This document shows positions 52,901 through 62,172 of a stretch of DNA of 64,000 nucleotides, piece after piece (the first letter of the stretch is position 1; every line of letters starts with the position of its first letter). A program made the position numbers and the translations under genes. The stretch is from Ferruginibacter sp050611725 (GTDB lineage: Bacteria > Bacteroidota > Bacteroidia > Chitinophagales > Chitinophagaceae). The stretch is taken from NCBI RefSeq assembly GCF_050611725.1, contig NZ_JBODJB010000001.1:3145520-3209519 (forward strand), read 5' to 3'. The notes under the pieces were generated by a model. The model worked only from the letters and a program-made list of their open reading frames with translations, had not been told where the DNA came from and did no database searches.

Positions 52901-54727
52901 TGCACTAAACTGATAAACGTTTGCACCAAATAATGTATCACTCGCTATCTCTTCATACCCTTGCATATAACTTGTTATAAGTCCTGCTAAACTAGGATCA
53001 TCCAAGCCTCCTGTTACTTCAGCAATGTTTTTCATCCACCCCTTGCCTTCAATAGTTTGAGGTGCTGTTTTTTGAACCAGCTCGTATTGTTTTATTTTAT
53101 TAAGATAAATGGCAATTTCGTTCCCTGTAATAGCCGATAAACGACCAATCGGTATCAATGGAATTTCACCTGTACGGGTTGCCGTTAGTAAGTTATCTGA
53201 CGAAGGAAAACCTATTGTGGGCACCATTGCCAACCTGTTGATCCAGGTAGAATTTTCGGAGCTTTTGAAACGATTATAATTCAACCCCTTTCCGATTAAA
53301 AAGAAATATTTTGGTTTAACTGTATAGTTTGCCAGTGTGTATGCAGCAAAATTCTTAATTGAAAGCGGATGGTGTTTTACACCAAAACCAAACTGATCGA
53401 TCAACTGATCAATATTTACTATTTTGGCATTGTAAGCACCACCGGCTACAGAACTTCTATACTCTCTGTATTTCTCAACATTATTATTTCCTGCTCCGTC
53501 ATCATATAATAAAGGATGACTGATGATTACATAATCACCTTGGTTTGCTACCAGCCCGTAGTTAACAAAATTCCTTTGAGTAAAATTATTTACATTCAGA
53601 ATTTTAGTTGCATCGGTACTTAATAAAACAAATTTTCTGGTAACTGCCGATGCAGGCAGTGCAAATTTCATTAACCCGGAGCCCACTACAGCCGTATATC
53701 TCAGACCATTTGTAAGATCATATAATACCGGCACCCCTGATCCTGCAGTAAAACTGCTGATCTCTAGATATTTACCTGAAACACTTGATTGCAATTCAAA
53801 ATAAAATTGAGATGCACCGTTAAAATTAAATTGTCTCGGATAAGTAAGTTCGTAATGCGACACTACCATTTTATCGGCAGTGGAACTACTTGCACTAGAA
53901 AACTCAAAACGAGCAGAGTCGTTTACAAAATATGCAAGTGGCACAGCAGTAGTTGTTACTCTGCTAATATTGTACCCATTGATGGGTGTTGTAACAAGAA
54001 CATTGTTTCTTAATCTTGTAGTTACCGATCTGCTTGTATAAGCGTTACCGGCCATCACGGTACTTAATGTTGCTGTGGGGCCCGATGTATACACTTTCAT
54101 GTTAGCATTATAATCCTGCAACTTTCCGGCAGGAGCAATATTATTGCTTGTCCAGCCTTCTGCTGTTTCATAAGATGCTGCACTTACCAGTTCACCAAGA
54201 TCGTAACCAAAACCAACATTCATTTGATTTTTGAAATACTTGCTGAACTTATACATAAAGTATGACTCAGCCGGCAACACATTCCCTGCCACATCATTAA
54301 CCGCATCGGTCATTCGTCTATTGGCAGACGTTGTATTTACTGTAAGAAAATATGCCGAAGTATCTGTATACAAACTGTTCTTGTCGCTCATTTGCAGTAG
54401 GTCAGTCTTGTAGAGTTTTGTATCCAGCTTCCCGTCATTCATTTCCCCGTAAAACTCTAAATAATCAGAGGCAGTAAGTGTACCTGAAGCAATACTTGTG
54501 TAAAGTGCTACCTCTTCCCCATTATGCCATAACTGAAAATCGGGAGCGGCTGTACTACCCAGCCCAATATTCGCCAATGCCGTACCCGATATACGATACA
54601 GACCGGTAGCACCTACATTAAATTTATAGTATGTTTTGCTGTAATCTATCCACTCATTGTTGTAGGTTTGGGCACTTGCAACAACGGAACCGAATAGAGC
54701 CGACAGGATCAGGAGGTATGTTTTCAT
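49928..54727 (-). CDS. Second PorU2-like C25 peptidase with different C-terminus
   Basis: 1599 residues, colinear with the 43505-48601 protein over most of its length. Signal peptide (SALFGSVVASAQ), the shared WIDYSKTYYKFNVGATGLYRI opening, C25 domain with LITYFGHSSPN (His about 637) and INGCESGD (Cys about 668), and Ig-like modules. The C-terminus differs: instead of the FlgD-like sorting domain it has an Ig-like module with a cysteine (AAGCADESVVLYAGKYVPG) and ends in a short beta-solenoid-like stretch (DVIINSG...SVQVNTGHSLTITGTNTQ). So it is a paralogue that may be anchored or secreted in another way. Separate transcription unit. Confidence 0.82.
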   Translation of the reverse strand: MKTYLLILSALFGSVVASAQTYNNEWIDYSKTYYKFNVGATGLYRISGTALANIGLGSTAAPDFQLWHNGEEVALYTSIASGTLTASDYLEFYGEMNDGKLDTKLYKTDLLQMSDKNSLYTDTSAYFLTVNTTSANRRMTDAVNDVAGNVLPAESYFMYKFSKYFKNQMNVGFGYDLGELVSAASYETAEGWTSNNIAPAGKLQDYNANMKVYTSGPTATLSTVMAGNAYTSRSVTTRLRNNVLVTTPINGYNISRVTTTAVPLAYFVNDSARFEFSSASSSTADKMVVSHYELTYPRQFNFNGASQFYFELQSSVSGKYLEISSFTAGSGVPVLYDLTNGLRYTAVVGSGLMKFALPASAVTRKFVLLSTDATKILNVNNFTQRNFVNYGLVANQGDYVIISHPLLYDDGAGNNNVEKYREYRSSVAGGAYNAKIVNIDQLIDQFGFGVKHHPLSIKNFAAYTLANYTVKPKYFFLIGKGLNYNRFKSSENSTWINRLAMVPTIGFPSSDNLLTATRTGEIPLIPIGRLSAITGNEIAIYLNKIKQYELVQKTAPQTIEGKGWMKNIAEVTGGLDDPSLAGLITSYMQGYEEIASDTLFGANVYQFSANSGSNKALGTNKTIENLFSEGLSLITYFGHSSPNTIEFNLDNPGSYNNTGKYPLIVINGCESGDLFEFDTSRAFSAGTLSEKFVFADQKGSIGYIASTHFGLPTQLNYWNTEFYRNLSNDMYGQSLGNILQTTIKNMITTYSSDYIAQTHVEEITLHGDPAILINPHTKADYAIKDSMLNYSPLLVSVADDKVTITAKILNIGKATGDSITVLIQHTLPNNTVEAIFNGKIKPIAYDDSVVVILPINPLQDKGLNQITVTIDPNNQIDELSEINNSATKSFTIIEDEIRPVYPYNYAIINNNNPLLIASTANPTAAAKEYIMEMDTTALFNSSLKVVKTVNTIGGMIEFTPGLVLTDSTVYYWRVAVGPVAEGTNWNTSSFIYINGTDDGFNQSHYFQYKNNTYDAIDIDSNSRKFAFGDKIGKILVRAGVHPYYDWDQNNVNLDDIQVDYWGCTIDHPLQFYVFDSSSLAPWENSTQLDGKGRFGSGAVCNGPRHFFEFPMNKQAYRKSAMDFFDSIPHGSIVLIRSLLFSTFNNPAAAYINNWKADTSVYGSGKSLWHQFHNYGLHMIDSFTKALPFVFVFRKGDSINTPIYQSVGTSVNEHIVNNYYIPGKQTVGDVTTPWMGPAKEWKNFKWDEFADPASTTEKTFDIIGKDFTGQDIVLATVKDAKDTTIAFIDAATYPYLKLRMNNADPQQAKTAQLKFWMLTGTKVPEGAVSPALAYNFPAPVSADDTLHFRVAFKNISDVAFDSIDVRLTITDINGVAHVYNKQTNGLKIEPLEGGDSAVVVYDIPAAAYLGVNEFYLDINPDNSQAEQYHFNNVLYRYLVVTPAAGCADESVVLYAGKYVPGNTYQWQVNTGSGYVDIADGPMYSGAQKDTLIINNPPSSMYGTKYRAITNSNAVLTTGDEFVLRFANTWTGAIDDAWEKKGNWSCHEIPDANTDVIINSGLSDYPVIKSDAICRSIRAKPNASVQVNTGHSLTITGTNTQ

Positions 54728-54923
54728 TAAAGACTTTAAAAGTTACTACTAGAATATCAATGTTTTATATATTATATGCTCATTAAGATAAGCAACGGTA
54801 GCTAGGTAGACAGGTAAAAAATGTAAGTGGTTGCAAACTTAATTATTTTTTTCGATTTTTCTTGCCATTTTTGCAAAAGTTTACTCAACTGTTAAACGTT
54901 ATAAATCAAAACATAGTATAAAA

Positions 54924-56207
54924 ATGACAGGCAATTTGATAGAAGAATTACAATGGCGAGGTATGATACAAGACATTATGCCCGGAACCGAGGAGCAGCT
55001 TAAGAAGGAAATGACTGCCGGGTATATAGGTTTTGATCCTACAGCTGATAGCCTGCATATAGGTAGCCTTGTACCAATTATTTTGCTTGTACATCTTCAA
55101 AAGAATGGCCATAAACCCGTTGCCTTGCTTGGTGGAGCTACCGGAATGGTAGGCGACCCCAGTGGTAAAAGTGAGGAAAGAAACCTGTTAAGTGAAGAGG
55201 CTTTGCAACACAATTTGAAGGGCGTAAAAGCTCAGCTTGAAAAATTTTTAGATTTTAACTCAGATGCCCCAAATGCAGCTGAAATGGTCAATAACTACGA
55301 CTGGTTCAAAGATTTTAGTTTTCTTGATTTTATTAGAGATGTAGGCAAGCATATTACAGTCAATTACATGATGAGTAAAGACAGTGTAAAAAAGCGTTTG
55401 GAAGGTGATGCAGGTATGAGTTTTACAGAATTTACATATCAACTGGTTCAGGGCTATGATTTTTACTGGTTGCACCGAAATAAAAACTGTAAACTTCAAA
55501 TGGGTGGTAGCGATCAATGGGGCAATATTGTTACAGGCACCGAACTGATCAGAAAAAAAAGCAGTAGCGAAGCATTTGCATTTACCTGTCCTCTAATAAC
55601 AAAAGCCGATGGTGGAAAATTCGGTAAAACAGAAAAAGGTAATGTATGGTTAGACCCCGTTCGAACATCTCCATACCAATTCTATCAGTTTTGGTTAAAT
55701 GCCGCAGATGCAGATGCAGAAAGGTTTATAAAGATATTTACTTTCTTAAGTAAAACAGAGATCGAAGATATTATAACAGCACATCAACAAGATGCGGCCA
55801 AAAGAATACTGCAGAAAGCACTGGCAAAAGAGATCACCATTTTTGTACATGGGGCAGATGAATATAATAAGGCCATTGAAACAACTGAGAAATTGTTTTC
55901 CAACCAAAACGCCCCGGCAGAAAGTTTGAGCGAGGAAGAATTGGAAACCATTGAAGGCATTGTAAAAAACAATTATGAACTCAGTAAGATCCAAACAGGC
56001 GTTTCAGTGATTGATTTTTTAGCGGAAACAGGTATTTTTCCAAGTAAGGGTGAAGCAAGAAAAATGATACAAAACGGAGGTGTAAGCATCAACAGAAAAA
56101 AAGTTGAAACAATTGAGTTCAAGATCGATGATTCGATGATGCTTCACAATAAATATTTACTCATTCAAAAGGGTAAAAAAAATTATTACCTCATTACTGT
56201 GATCTGA
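54924..56207 (+). CDS. tyrS: Tyrosyl-tRNA synthetase
   Basis: 427 residues, class I aminoacyl-tRNA synthetase. HIGH motif in DSLHIGSLVP (about 42), substrate-pocket GGATGMVGDPSGKSEER, LQMGGSDQWGNI, the KMSKS counterpart KFGKT (about 231), and a C-terminal S4 RNA-binding domain (about 360-420: GEARKMIQNGGVSINRKKV). It charges tRNA-Tyr. This is the KFGKS-type TyrS1 form common in Bacteroidota. Divergent from the second PorU2-like gene. The start at 54924 follows an AT-rich leader. Confidence 0.98.
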   Translation: MTGNLIEELQWRGMIQDIMPGTEEQLKKEMTAGYIGFDPTADSLHIGSLVPIILLVHLQKNGHKPVALLGGATGMVGDPSGKSEERNLLSEEALQHNLKGVKAQLEKFLDFNSDAPNAAEMVNNYDWFKDFSFLDFIRDVGKHITVNYMMSKDSVKKRLEGDAGMSFTEFTYQLVQGYDFYWLHRNKNCKLQMGGSDQWGNIVTGTELIRKKSSSEAFAFTCPLITKADGGKFGKTEKGNVWLDPVRTSPYQFYQFWLNAADADAERFIKIFTFLSKTEIEDIITAHQQDAAKRILQKALAKEITIFVHGADEYNKAIETTEKLFSNQNAPAESLSEEELETIEGIVKNNYELSKIQTGVSVIDFLAETGIFPSKGEARKMIQNGGVSINRKKVETIEFKIDDSMMLHNKYLLIQKGKKNYYLITVI

Positions 56208-56648
56208 TCAAAATTCATCATCTTTTATTTTACAAAAACGTTGCTCTTTAGGCAGCGTTTTTTATTTGATATAAGTCTTGCAAGTAGCAATTGAAAAAAG
56301 GGTTAAAATGTTTTTAAATACGAGGGTTAAAAGCTATATTCGCTGTTCGAATTGCTTTCCTGAAGCCGGTTTCGAGAGTTTTGAATAAAATAACGTTCCC
56401 GGCAACGATTGCATAAAAAATCCAACTGAATATTCGATATAAGTAGCAACTTACACGAATATTTTGCTTCCATTATCAACCAAAACCGATTGTAAATTTT
56501 TATCTGTTGATTGATCAACAAATTAAACCAGCTGTATGACGATAGTATCTCTAACAAAAGGATACATTTTTCTTAAAAAAAGATGCTTTGCAGCTTTACA
56601 ATCTCACATTAGTATTCAACCATTCAATTTATAAAACAACATCATAAA
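56208..56648. other. 441-bp gene-free region after tyrS
   Basis: Contains the tyrS terminator (56235-56264). The rest up to 56648 has no gene, tRNA or strong promoter I can support; it may be a long leader for the T9SS type B protein. Confidence 0.6.
56235..56264 (+). terminator. tyrS terminator
   Basis: AAAACGTTGC / GCAGCGTTTT stem (one G-T pair) with an eight-base loop and T-run. Confidence 0.85.
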
Positions 56649-59600
56649 ATGCTGCACAACATGAAAATGCAACTACCCGAGTTTTTGAACCCGAATAATA
56701 CTCATAGGGGTGTTATTCAAAAGTTTTGGTCATCTGCTTTCAAAGCTGTTGCAATCCTCCTTATTGGATTGTCAGTGAACAAAGCAAATGCACAAGTTGT
56801 CTTTAACGAGACATTTAGTAACGTAACTAATGTCAATTATTCAACTGCCATTAATCCTTCCACTTTTAATACCCTGTTCGATAATACAGGATGGACGTCT
56901 TCTTCGAGCAGTGGTCAATCTTGTACAGAAGCAGGAACATTAACTATTGGAAGAAGCGGAAGTAGCGGTGGTAACGTGTCTACCCCGCAAATGGATCTTT
57001 CGGGAACCGATATTGTAATTCTTTCCTTTAAACTAAAGTTTTACGGCACCAACAGTATTACCGGTAGTACAAGCTCAAGAGTTATTGTACAATTAAACGG
57101 TAGTGATGTTTTCAGCGGACAAAAGGGTGTTGTTTCTATCCCAGCTGGTCAGGCAGATTATAATTCAACCGAATTTAAAACATACAATATCATATTAACA
57201 GGTGGTACAGCTACGTCAACAATTACATTCAGAGGTACATCATCTAACTATGCTTATGTAATAGATGATGTTGTTGTAACAAAAGCGGCTATGCCTACTG
57301 TTGCTACAACAACTCCCCCTGCAACAGTTAACTTTACCAGTGCGGTTTTAGGCGGAACTATCAATGCAACAGGTCTACCAATTTCAGAAAGCGGTATTGT
57401 ATGGAGTACTTCTAATACAAATCCAACTACTGCCAACAACAAAGTCGCTACTGATCCATTGGTTACAAGTGGTGCTTACAGTGTAACTTTGTCATCATTA
57501 ACTCCGGGTGTTACTTACTATTATAACTCATATGTAGTAACTCCGGCCGGAACAGTTTACGGAACGGCTTCTTCTTTTACAACTCCTGTTCCTGATTACA
57601 AATTAACCTCTAATACAGGAAATCTTGATTTCGGCGGTGTTACCATCAATACAACATCTGTGCTTTCTTACACAGTTTCAGGTAAAAACCTTGAGCCTGC
57701 TAGCGACAATATTTTAGTGACTGCTCCGGCAGGTTTTACAATAGCTCTTTCAAGCAACGGAACATTTGGTCCGACCTTATCACTTCCGTATTCAGGAGGT
57801 ATATTAGCACCAACTACGATTTATGTAAAATTTGCTCCTACTATTGCTTTTGCTACAACAACCGGTACAATTACATTGAGCGGCGGTGGTGTTACTAGTG
57901 ATTATATCATTAATGAAAAAGTGAGCGGTCGTGGTAAACTGGTTGATCCTGCAGTTGCCTCAAACGTAGGTAATGATTTCTGGTTAGGTTTCGGTTATCA
58001 TGCAAGTATGAACAGTACAGGTTCGGGAAGAGCAAGACTTTCAGTATATGTATCTAACCCATCAACTGAAAAAGCAAGCGTAATGGTTGAAATACCTGGA
58101 TTAGGATATACAGCAGGCCCTGTAGATATCGACGGGAATGGAGGTTTCTTCGAATTCGGTGATTTCCCATATGGAGATGGAACTGCAGGAAACGCAACAA
58201 ATGCCCCGGATTCAAGACTTTACTACACAGGAACAAGTAACAGAGCAATCCATGTTTACAGTACTAACGGTGTACCTGTATCAGTTTGGTTGTATGATTA
58301 TAGCAGCGGAGATGCAGCAGCCGGTAGCTTGGTTTTCCCAACCAATACATGGAACACATCTTACACAGTACAAACAATTGGCGGCGGTGCTAACAGTGCC
58401 GGTAGCCCTAACTCATATTTCTTTGTTATTGCCCAAGAAGATGATACACAAATTGAAATTACGCCAACCGGAGATATCTTAGATTCAGTAGCTATTAATA
58501 CTATTGAAACTTCTTCAAACGTGAAATACTCTCCGGGCACAGGTACATTTACAGTTACTTTGAATACCGGACAAGTATTCAATGCCATCAGTACAATTGT
58601 TGGTGGTGTTGGTACCGATCTTTCAGGTACACTTATTAAAAGTACTAACTGTAAAAAGTTTGCAGTATTTGCAGGTAATGGTAGAAATGGTATCGGTAGC
58701 GATCTTTGTAACTATACTACAGGCGCAGGTACCGATAACTTGATTCAACAAATGTTCCCGAAAGTAGCATGGGGTACAAAATACTATACTGTACCTACCA
58801 AGCATATGGAATACAATACATACAGAATCACAGTTGACGATCCTGCTACACAGGTATGGGTAAACAAATCTGTAAACCCTACAGCATTGAGCGGATACGA
58901 TGCGGTGCACAAATTCTATCAAATTTATACCAATTTACCTTCAGTAATTGAGTCAGATAAACCTATCAGTGTTACACAATTTATTTCTTCAGAAAGTTGT
59001 GGATCTAATGAAACTATTGGTAATAATGGTCAGGGTGACCCTGAAATGATCATCCTTAGCCCTGCTGCTCAAGCAATCAATAAAGTAACTGTGGTTTCTA
59101 CTACCATTAAAAATGGTAATGGCCCAGGTGCACACTATATTAATGTAGTAGTACCTAATGCAGGTATCAATACATTTAAATTAGACTATGATTATTTAAA
59201 TAATGTACAACCACTTGTTGATACAGGTAGCAGCAGTTATGTAGCGGGTGCATATCAAGGGTCTTCTGAATTGATTACTATTGATAAGGCATTCCAACCT
59301 TATCCATTTGATGCTAACTACTCTTGGGCTAAATTTAAAGTGCTTTCAGATAGAACACATACACTTGAATCTGCAATTCCATTTAATGCGATCGCTTACG
59401 GAACTGCAAAAGGCGAAAGCTATGGTTTCAATGCAGGTACTCAGGTAAATGACTTAACAACTCCATTAATTTTGAATAATCCGTTCGGAGATTCGCTTAA
59501 CTCATTGAATACATCGAAACCACTTACAACTTGTAGAGGAACGGAAGTTGCACTATCTGCAACACTTCCTTTTGCGAATGTAGAAGGAAAACCAATTGTA

Positions 59601-60887
59601 TTTAGTTATGGCGGGAACGCAAATATCAGTCCTAATGCAGATGATGTTATTGCAAACCCAGTCCTTAGCCATACTTTTGATTTCAACGGCCAAACATTCT
59701 ATGTTTATAAATTAGCTCAAAAACATGTGTTTAGTGCTAATGGCGATTATCAAATAAATGTTACCTACTTCAACCCTTCTCCTTCAGATGGTTGTGGTCA
59801 GGGAGGTAGTAACAAAACAATTTCTTATACTATTAAAGTTGTTGATGGCATTGCTCCTGCTTATACTATTGACTACAATACTTGCGTAAGCAATACAGTT
59901 ACTATTACCGATGCAACAAATGGTTTAGGTTATGATATTGTAAAATGGAATTGGTCTTATGACAATGGAAGTAAACCATTACCAAGCGGTCAGGATATTG
60001 TTAAAAACCCTGTGTTTACAAATCCTGCTAATAATACTGCTGCTAATGTTAAATTAATAGCGATCAACAGTATTGGCTGTTATGGTGAATTACAAAAATC
60101 ATTGCCAACACCAACCATTCCGCAAGTAGTATTCAACAACCAATTTGCCCCGGTATGTTCTAATGCTGCAGTTATAACATTAAACCAAGCAACTCCGGCA
60201 GGTGGTGTATATTCAGGTGCAGGTGTTACTGTTAATCAAGGTGTATATACATTTAATCCTGCAGCTCAAGGCGTTTCTACAAGTGCGCCAAATGTTATAA
60301 CGTATACAGTTACCGGTGAATCTGGCTGCTCTAATTCAGGTACTAATACAATTGTTGTAAATGCTTTACCGGTTGTTAGTGCAGGACCAAATCTTACAAC
60401 TGTAATTAACAAGCCAATTACCATTACGGGTACAAGCTCTGTAGAAGGCGTTTATACATGGTCACCTTCTACCGGAATTACTCCTACAAATGCTTTGGTA
60501 ACAGAAGCACAGATCGGTGAACTTGGAACATATACATACACATTATCGGTTCAATCGAATAATTGTACTGCATCTGATGACATGACGCTTACAGTAGTTC
60601 CTGATGTTGAATGTTTAGATCCGATGAGAGGATTTACTCCGAACGGTGACGGGCATAATGACAGATGGATCGTATTCAACGATGAAGGTTGCTTTGTAAA
60701 AGTACAGGTTGACGTTTACAACCGTTATGGCGGTCTGGTTTATCATTCAGATAAATACACTAACAACTGGATAGGCGAGTTTAAAGGCAAAGCGGTTCCA
60801 GATGCTACTTATTACTATGTAGTAAAAGCAACACAGGCTAACAAAAAAGTTATTATTAAAACAGGTAATGTAACCATCGTAAGATAA
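56649..60887 (+). CDS. T9SS type B secreted adhesin-like protein with IgGFc-binding domain
   Basis: 1412 residues. Long signal region (hydrophobic core about 30-45, cleavage after KANAQ), a beta-sandwich/jelly-roll start (about 50-210), a fibronectin-III-like module (about 214-315), an IgGFc-binding-protein-like N-terminal domain (about 440-900: NDFWLGFGYHASMNSTGSG, CKKFAVFAGNGRNGIG), PKD-like modules, and a gliding-motility-associated C-terminal domain (about 1320-1412: GFTPNGDGHNDRW, VYNRYGGLVYHS, TYYYVVKAT). This C-terminal type is exported by T9SS and needs a PorP/SprF partner, which follows 24 nt downstream. Surface adhesion or gliding role inferred. Confidence 0.88.
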   Translation: MLHNMKMQLPEFLNPNNTHRGVIQKFWSSAFKAVAILLIGLSVNKANAQVVFNETFSNVTNVNYSTAINPSTFNTLFDNTGWTSSSSSGQSCTEAGTLTIGRSGSSGGNVSTPQMDLSGTDIVILSFKLKFYGTNSITGSTSSRVIVQLNGSDVFSGQKGVVSIPAGQADYNSTEFKTYNIILTGGTATSTITFRGTSSNYAYVIDDVVVTKAAMPTVATTTPPATVNFTSAVLGGTINATGLPISESGIVWSTSNTNPTTANNKVATDPLVTSGAYSVTLSSLTPGVTYYYNSYVVTPAGTVYGTASSFTTPVPDYKLTSNTGNLDFGGVTINTTSVLSYTVSGKNLEPASDNILVTAPAGFTIALSSNGTFGPTLSLPYSGGILAPTTIYVKFAPTIAFATTTGTITLSGGGVTSDYIINEKVSGRGKLVDPAVASNVGNDFWLGFGYHASMNSTGSGRARLSVYVSNPSTEKASVMVEIPGLGYTAGPVDIDGNGGFFEFGDFPYGDGTAGNATNAPDSRLYYTGTSNRAIHVYSTNGVPVSVWLYDYSSGDAAAGSLVFPTNTWNTSYTVQTIGGGANSAGSPNSYFFVIAQEDDTQIEITPTGDILDSVAINTIETSSNVKYSPGTGTFTVTLNTGQVFNAISTIVGGVGTDLSGTLIKSTNCKKFAVFAGNGRNGIGSDLCNYTTGAGTDNLIQQMFPKVAWGTKYYTVPTKHMEYNTYRITVDDPATQVWVNKSVNPTALSGYDAVHKFYQIYTNLPSVIESDKPISVTQFISSESCGSNETIGNNGQGDPEMIILSPAAQAINKVTVVSTTIKNGNGPGAHYINVVVPNAGINTFKLDYDYLNNVQPLVDTGSSSYVAGAYQGSSELITIDKAFQPYPFDANYSWAKFKVLSDRTHTLESAIPFNAIAYGTAKGESYGFNAGTQVNDLTTPLILNNPFGDSLNSLNTSKPLTTCRGTEVALSATLPFANVEGKPIVFSYGGNANISPNADDVIANPVLSHTFDFNGQTFYVYKLAQKHVFSANGDYQINVTYFNPSPSDGCGQGGSNKTISYTIKVVDGIAPAYTIDYNTCVSNTVTITDATNGLGYDIVKWNWSYDNGSKPLPSGQDIVKNPVFTNPANNTAANVKLIAINSIGCYGELQKSLPTPTIPQVVFNNQFAPVCSNAAVITLNQATPAGGVYSGAGVTVNQGVYTFNPAAQGVSTSAPNVITYTVTGESGCSNSGTNTIVVNALPVVSAGPNLTTVINKPITITGTSSVEGVYTWSPSTGITPTNALVTEAQIGELGTYTYTLSVQSNNCTASDDMTLTVVPDVECLDPMRGFTPNGDGHNDRWIVFNDEGCFVKVQVDVYNRYGGLVYHSDKYTNNWIGEFKGKAVPDATYYYVVKATQANKKVIIKTGNVTIVR

Positions 60888-60911
60888 TAACCGTAAACAG
60901 TAAATAAAACA

Positions 60912-61838
60912 ATGACCATTAAAAAAATAAATAATATGCAACTAAAATCAATCATTGCTGTGCTGTTTTTAAGTGTTAGTGCTGCTAACGTTAATGCACA
61001 ACAGATTTTTAGAATGAGCCAGTACCAACAGCATAATTTTCTGTATAACCCTGCAGCTGCCGGTGCAGCCGATCAGGCTTCGGTAGGAGCATCCTACAGA
61101 AAAATGTGGGCAGGCATTGACGGCGGACCACAAACAACCATTTTGTTTGGCGATAAATATTTTGCTAAGAAAAAAGTAGGTGTTGCCGTTGCTTTGTATG
61201 ATGATAAAACAGGACCTACCAGTCGTACAGGCGGACAAATAAACCTTTCTTACAGTATCCCTTTAAAAGAAGGCAGACGTTTAATGTTTGGTTTGGGCGG
61301 ACAAATACTTCAACAAAAATTAGATAAAGCTGCTTTTGCTGAATCTGATTATTTTGATGATACCGACCCGATCATGTCGGCTCCTGCTAATGTTACCAAA
61401 GGAGATGCATCTGCAGGTATTTATTACAAAACACCAACCGTTAACTTCGGTTTCTCTGTACAACAATTGATCCAATCAAAACTTGATTTTATCAAAGGAA
61501 CAACCAATACACAAGGCAAACAATACAGACACTATAATTTTACGGCAGATTATTATGCAAGAACTGATGAAGACAATGTGTTAATTCCAAATGTTTTGGT
61601 AAGATATCTGCCTAATGCACCTGTTGATATTGAAGGAGGCGTAAGATTAGAACACAAGAACATTTTATGGGTAGGGTTCAATTATCATTACAAACAAAGC
61701 TATGCAGCTTTTGCCGGTGTTAAAATACAAAACAAACTGGCTATTGGTTATGCTTACGATGTTTACAAAACACCATTGAGTGTTTTTGATGATGGTGGCG
61801 ATGCTCATGAAATATCTTTGAGATACTTCTTCAAATAA
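60912..61838 (+). CDS. PorP/SprF-family type IX secretion membrane protein
   Basis: 308 residues. Signal peptide (ends AANVNAQ), then the PorP/SprF opening FRMSQYQQHNFLYNPAAAGA (about 34-53), KMWAGIDGGPQT, and a beta-barrel ending EISLRYFFK. PorP/SprF proteins anchor or export one T9SS type B (SprB-like) partner, here the large protein just upstream with which it forms an operon. The ATG at 60912 gives MTIKKINNMQLK; a second Met at 60936 also gives a good signal peptide. Followed by a strong terminator. Confidence 0.92.
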   Translation: MTIKKINNMQLKSIIAVLFLSVSAANVNAQQIFRMSQYQQHNFLYNPAAAGAADQASVGASYRKMWAGIDGGPQTTILFGDKYFAKKKVGVAVALYDDKTGPTSRTGGQINLSYSIPLKEGRRLMFGLGGQILQQKLDKAAFAESDYFDDTDPIMSAPANVTKGDASAGIYYKTPTVNFGFSVQQLIQSKLDFIKGTTNTQGKQYRHYNFTADYYARTDEDNVLIPNVLVRYLPNAPVDIEGGVRLEHKNILWVGFNYHYKQSYAAFAGVKIQNKLAIGYAYDVYKTPLSVFDDGGDAHEISLRYFFK

Positions 61839-61857
61839 CTGATACGATCAAAATAAT

Positions 61858-61890
61858 TAAAAGGGGCTTAATATATTTAAGCCCCTTTTA
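61858..61890 (+). terminator. Terminator of the adhesin-PorP operon
   Basis: AAAAGGGGCTTAA / TTAAGCCCCTTTT stem with T-run. Confidence 0.9.
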
Positions 61891-62009
61891 ATTTCTATAC
61901 CTATTAGCCAAGAAATCTTCCTATCTTTCTCATATCACATTTAAATTCAAGCTCTTTTAGCTTGAAAAGCCTCTTAGAAATAAAGATTTCAATTATTATT
62001 AAATTCCTT

Positions 62010-62040
62010 TTGGGACTTTTATGTTCTTATTGTAAATTTG
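62010..62040 (+). promoter_or_regulatory. tRNA-Gln promoter
   Basis: TTG (62010-62012), a 20-bp spacer and TAAATTTG (62033-62040), a textbook Bacteroidota -33/-7 pair, 29 bases before the mature tRNA. Confidence 0.75.
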
Positions 62041-62069
62041 CACTCCCAAATCGATTTTGGGAAAATGAT

Positions 62070-62140
62070 TGGGTTATGGTGTAACGGTAGCACTACAGAT
62101 TTTGATTCTGTCTGTCTAGGTTCGAATCCTGGTAACCCAA
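62070..62140 (+). tRNA. tRNA-Gln(TTG)
   Basis: 71 nt. Acceptor TGGGTTA/TAACCCA, anticodon arm ACAGA-TTTTGAT-TCTGT with anticodon TTG (62102-62104), T-arm TAGGTTCGAATCCTG. The D-arm contains GGTGTAACGGTAGC. CCA is not encoded. Confidence 0.96.
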
Positions 62141-62141
62141 C

Positions 62142-62172
62142 AAAAAGCAATCTGTTAAGGTTGCTTTTTTTG
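62142..62172 (+). terminator. tRNA-Gln terminator, overlapping an opposite CDS end
   Basis: AAAAAGCAA / TTGCTTTTT stem with a ten-base loop and T-run. It overlaps the last codons (KKQP-stop) of the minus-strand exosortase-associated gene. Confidence 0.8.

Noticed and set aside
43505..54727. Plus-strand ORFs of 60-100 residues inside the PorU2 genes
   Set aside because: All lie antisense within well-supported coding genes, without motifs or promoters.
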